From assembly GCF_050337045.1 (NCBI RefSeq), contig NZ_JAKJSO010000008.1, positions 434,001 through 498,000 on the forward strand: DNA of 64,000 bases, given 5' to 3'. Below, piece after piece: positions 61,731 to 64,000 of this stretch. The first letter of the stretch is position 1, and every line of letters starts with the position of its first letter. The notes beneath the pieces were generated by a model. That model ran no database searches, had not been told where the DNA came from, and worked only from the letters and a program-made list of their open reading frames with translations. The stretch is from Photobacterium kagoshimensis. Lineage in GTDB: Bacteria; Pseudomonadota; Gammaproteobacteria; Enterobacterales; Vibrionaceae. Both the position numbers and the translations under genes were made by a program.

Positions 61731-62450
61731 ATGAAGGTTAACTTCTTTGTCACCTGTCTATGCGACACAGTTAAAGCTGAAGTCGCTAAGAAAACAGTCA
61801 TGTTACTCGAGCAACTTGGTTGTGACGTTATTTTCCCAGACCAGCAGGGTTGCTGTGGTCAACCTTCTCTTAATAGTGGTTACATTGATAGCAGCAAGCC
61901 TGCAATGAAGAACCTGATCCGTGCGTTCGAATGTAACGACTTACCCATTGTAACCCCTGCGGGCTCATGCGCTGCATCGGTAAAGCGTTACCCAGAATAC
62001 CTAGCAGACGAACCTGAATGGGCAGAACGCGCGCAAAAAGTCGCTGACCGCCTGTTTGAGTTAACCCAATTTGTCGTCAATACCCTAGGCGTTGAAAACG
62101 TTGGTGCTCGCCTTGAAGGCCGCGCTGTTTATCACCCATCTTGTAGCTTGATCCGTAAGCTCAACGTACGTGAAGAGCCTTTGAAACTGCTTGCTAACGT
62201 TGAAGGGCTAGAGATGCTGCCAATTGAAAACCAAGAAACCTGCTGTGGGTTTGGCGGTACCTTCTCTGTGAAAATGGCTGAAATTTCTGGTGAGATGGTA
62301 AAAGAAAAAGTCCACCACATCTCAGCGGTAGAACCTGATTACCTAATTGGTGCCGACATTAGCTGCCTGATCAACATTGGCGGTCGTATTAACCGTGAAG
62401 GTAAACCCGTTAAAGTAATGCACATTGTTGATGTGCTGATGAGCCGCTAA
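61731..62450 (+). CDS. lldE: L-lactate oxidation Fe-S protein LldE (LutA)
   Basis: A 239-residue protein with two cysteine-rich CCG domains (QQGCCGQPSLNSGY with SCAASVKRYPEY; HPSCSLIRKLN with ETCCGFGGTFSVKM) that bind Fe-S clusters or subunit partners. It forms the LldEFG (LutABC) L-lactate dehydrogenase complex that oxidises lactate to pyruvate. GGAG precedes its start, and lldF begins 11 bp after it. Confidence 0.95.
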   Translation: MKVNFFVTCLCDTVKAEVAKKTVMLLEQLGCDVIFPDQQGCCGQPSLNSGYIDSSKPAMKNLIRAFECNDLPIVTPAGSCAASVKRYPEYLADEPEWAERAQKVADRLFELTQFVVNTLGVENVGARLEGRAVYHPSCSLIRKLNVREEPLKLLANVEGLEMLPIENQETCCGFGGTFSVKMAEISGEMVKEKVHHISAVEPDYLIGADISCLINIGGRINREGKPVKVMHIVDVLMSR

Positions 62451-62461
62451 GGAGATCACAC

Positions 62462-63871
62462 ATGTCGATGAAAACCAGCAATGTAAACTTTAAAGACCGT
62501 ATTAAAGTCCAAATGAAAGATGACTTTATGCGTCAGTCTGTCGCCAATGCCCAAACCCGCATGTATGCCAACCGTCAAAAGGCAGCCGATAAACTCGGTA
62601 ACTGGGAAGAGTGGCGTGAAATGGGCATGGACATTCGTAACCATGTGCTTGAAAACTTGGATTACTACCTACATCAACTGAGCGAAAGCGTTGAAAAAAA
62701 TGGTGGTCAGGTTTTCTTTGCCCGTACGGCAGAAGAAGCAACCAGCTACGTTGAAAGCATTATCCAAGCGAAAAATGCCAAGAAAGTCGTTAAATCTAAA
62801 TCTATGGTGACGGAAGAGATTAACCTAAACCATGTGATTGAACGTAACGGCTGTGAAGTGGTTGAAACCGATTTAGGTGAATACATTCTACAAGTCGATG
62901 ACTGCGATCCACCGTCGCACATCGTTGTACCAGCGCTGCACAAAAATCGTTACCAAATTCGCGATATCTTCCAAGAGAAAATTGGCTATCAAGGTAGCGA
63001 AGATCCTGAAGAGTTAACGCGTTATGTCCGTGATTACATTCGTCATGACTTCCTTGAAGCAGACATTGGTATCACAGGTTGTAACTTTGCTGTTGCAGAA
63101 TCTGGCACTGTGACATTAGTGACTAACGAAGGGAATGCTCGTCTAGCCACCAGCCTGCCAAAAACACACATCGCCGTCATGGGCATGGAGCGTATTGTTC
63201 CAACCTTTGAAGAACTGGATATTGTGATCAGCCTATTGTGTCGTAGTGCTGTTGGTTTACCGCTAACAGGCTATGTCACTGCATTAACAGGCCCACGAGA
63301 AGAAGGTCAAACAGACGGTCCTGAAGAATTCCACTTAGTAATTATCGATAATGGCCGCTCTGATATTTTAGGATCAGAATTTCGCGATATCTTACGCTGT
63401 GTTCGCTGTGCAGCGTGTGTCAACACTTGCCCTGCTTACCGTCACATTGGTGGTCAATCTTACGGCTCTATCTATTCTGGCCCTATTGGTGCCGTTCTAT
63501 CACCATTATTAGGTGGTTACGATGATTTCAAAGACCTGCCTTATGCATGTAGCTTGTGTAAGTCTTGTCATGACGTCTGCCCAGTAAAAATTCCACTATC
63601 AGATTTACTACTGAAACACCGCCAGAAAATGGGTGAAGAAAAAGTCACGCCATTTACTGAGCGTGCATCTGTAGGGGTATTTAACTTTATTAATGCTCGC
63701 CCAATTTTATGGGATACCACAGTACGCGTAGGTGCAACTATGGCAAGCGGCTTAATCCGCAACGGTAAACTACCCGTCAATATGGGTGCGATTAGTGAAT
63801 GGACTGAAGCGCGCGATCTACCAAAACCAGACGGTCAATCTTTCCGTAGCTGGTTCAAAAACAGAAAATAA
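62462..63871 (+). CDS. lldF: L-lactate oxidation Fe-S protein LldF (LutB)
   Basis: A 469-residue subunit with an LUD-type N-terminal domain and a ferredoxin-like pair of 4Fe-4S motifs: CVRCAACVNTCPAYRHIGG and CSLCKSCHDVCPVKIPL. It passes electrons from lactate toward the quinone pool. GGAG eight bases before the ATG; lldG starts 15 bp after its stop. Confidence 0.96.
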   Translation: MSMKTSNVNFKDRIKVQMKDDFMRQSVANAQTRMYANRQKAADKLGNWEEWREMGMDIRNHVLENLDYYLHQLSESVEKNGGQVFFARTAEEATSYVESIIQAKNAKKVVKSKSMVTEEINLNHVIERNGCEVVETDLGEYILQVDDCDPPSHIVVPALHKNRYQIRDIFQEKIGYQGSEDPEELTRYVRDYIRHDFLEADIGITGCNFAVAESGTVTLVTNEGNARLATSLPKTHIAVMGMERIVPTFEELDIVISLLCRSAVGLPLTGYVTALTGPREEGQTDGPEEFHLVIIDNGRSDILGSEFRDILRCVRCAACVNTCPAYRHIGGQSYGSIYSGPIGAVLSPLLGGYDDFKDLPYACSLCKSCHDVCPVKIPLSDLLLKHRQKMGEEKVTPFTERASVGVFNFINARPILWDTTVRVGATMASGLIRNGKLPVNMGAISEWTEARDLPKPDGQSFRSWFKNRK

Positions 63872-63886
63872 CGAGGAGTGGCAATC

Positions 63887-64000
63887 ATGAGTCAAATTCA
63901 TAATCGCGACAGTTTCTTAGATAACATTGCAGAAAAACTAGGCCGCCCTCGCCAAATCGAAGCGGTTGAGCGCCCTGCTCTTAAGTATACCTGTCACCAA
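63887..64000 (+). CDS. lldG: L-lactate oxidation protein LldG (LutC), cut by window end
   Basis: The first 38 residues of a LutC-type subunit (MSQIHNRDSFLDNIAEKLGR start) are seen before the window ends. GAGGAG precedes the ATG. Position after lldEF and the start style support the call; the rest lies outside. Confidence 0.85.
   Translation, partial: MSQIHNRDSFLDNIAEKLGRPRQIEAVERPALKYTCHQ

Noticed and set aside
1..64000. CRISPR arrays, insertion sequences, integron attC sites, tRNA or rRNA genes
   Set aside because: I found no regular spaced repeats, transposase or integrase frames, attC-like structures or tRNA cloverleafs when reading the gene-free regions.

Overview
The window looks like part of a chromosome from a marine gammaproteobacterium of the Vibrionaceae, most likely Photobacterium (inferred from gene content and protein style; the closest picture I have is the second chromosome of a P. 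profundum-like species). Pointers are an intrinsic Qnr pentapeptide protein, an ArsJ/GAPDH arsenate module, a lysine-riboswitch NhaC-type transporter, a complete F1Fo ATP synthase operon outside its usual gammaproteobacterial neighbourhood, an RpoE/ChrR pair and LldEFG lactate oxidation. Genes are densely packed in short operons, usually closed by strong, often bidirectional hairpin terminators. I see no transposase, integrase, prophage, CRISPR array, rRNA or tRNA.

Layout. 0-9 kb: a 5'-truncated unknown gene, a hairpin-rich possible small RNA, a gene remnant, rsgA, a glycerophosphodiesterase, a periplasmic 5'-nucleotidase, alanine dehydrogenase, two small conserved genes and a HAD phosphatase. 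9-20 kb: arsJ and its GAPDH, pnuC with a nucleoside phosphorylase, an AT-rich DUF5675 plus secreted-protein pair, a Crp-like regulator, a DcuC-type transporter with an FNR-like box, qnr, a dual-specificity-type phosphatase, an ArsC-ArsR fusion and a lipase. 20-25 kb: a GMC oxidoreductase divergent from a two-domain fatty acyl reductase and an acyl-CoA-binding protein. 25-42 kb: DUF805, YcgJ-like, LysR and lactate permease, DUF4239, a DMT exporter, an MFS transporter coupled to a His-rich miniprotein, the lysine riboswitch and NhaC transporter, htpX, a possible small RNA, small proteins, GNAT, a MerR-methyltransferase fusion, HAD, AraC and a DCC-family protein. 42-50 kb: atpIBEFHAGDC on the minus strand. 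50-57 kb: a four-repeat zinc-ribbon protein, a membrane protein and the biotin genes bioBFCD/bioA around a BirA operator. 57-64 kb: a LON-domain protein, the sigma/ChrR pair with a recognisable own promoter, then a second lactate permease and lldEFG, cut by the window end.

How the genes work together. The arsenic genes fall in two places: GAPDH plus ArsJ (arsenate to 1-arseno-3-phosphoglycerate, then efflux), and a fused arsenate reductase/ArsR with a phosphatase; both upstream regions carry CATATGTA-containing inverted repeats. The 20-25 kb cluster can be read as fatty acyl-CoA to fatty alcohol (reductase), with an acyl-CoA carrier and an alcohol dehydrogenase for the reverse direction. The right end is an L-lactate import and oxidation operon, with another lactate permease at 27 kb under its own LysR regulator. 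Several genes too short for routine ORF calling (32104, 37353, 40754) have good ribosome binding sites and are annotated here. Family names come from recognition of motifs and sequence style; no database search was run.
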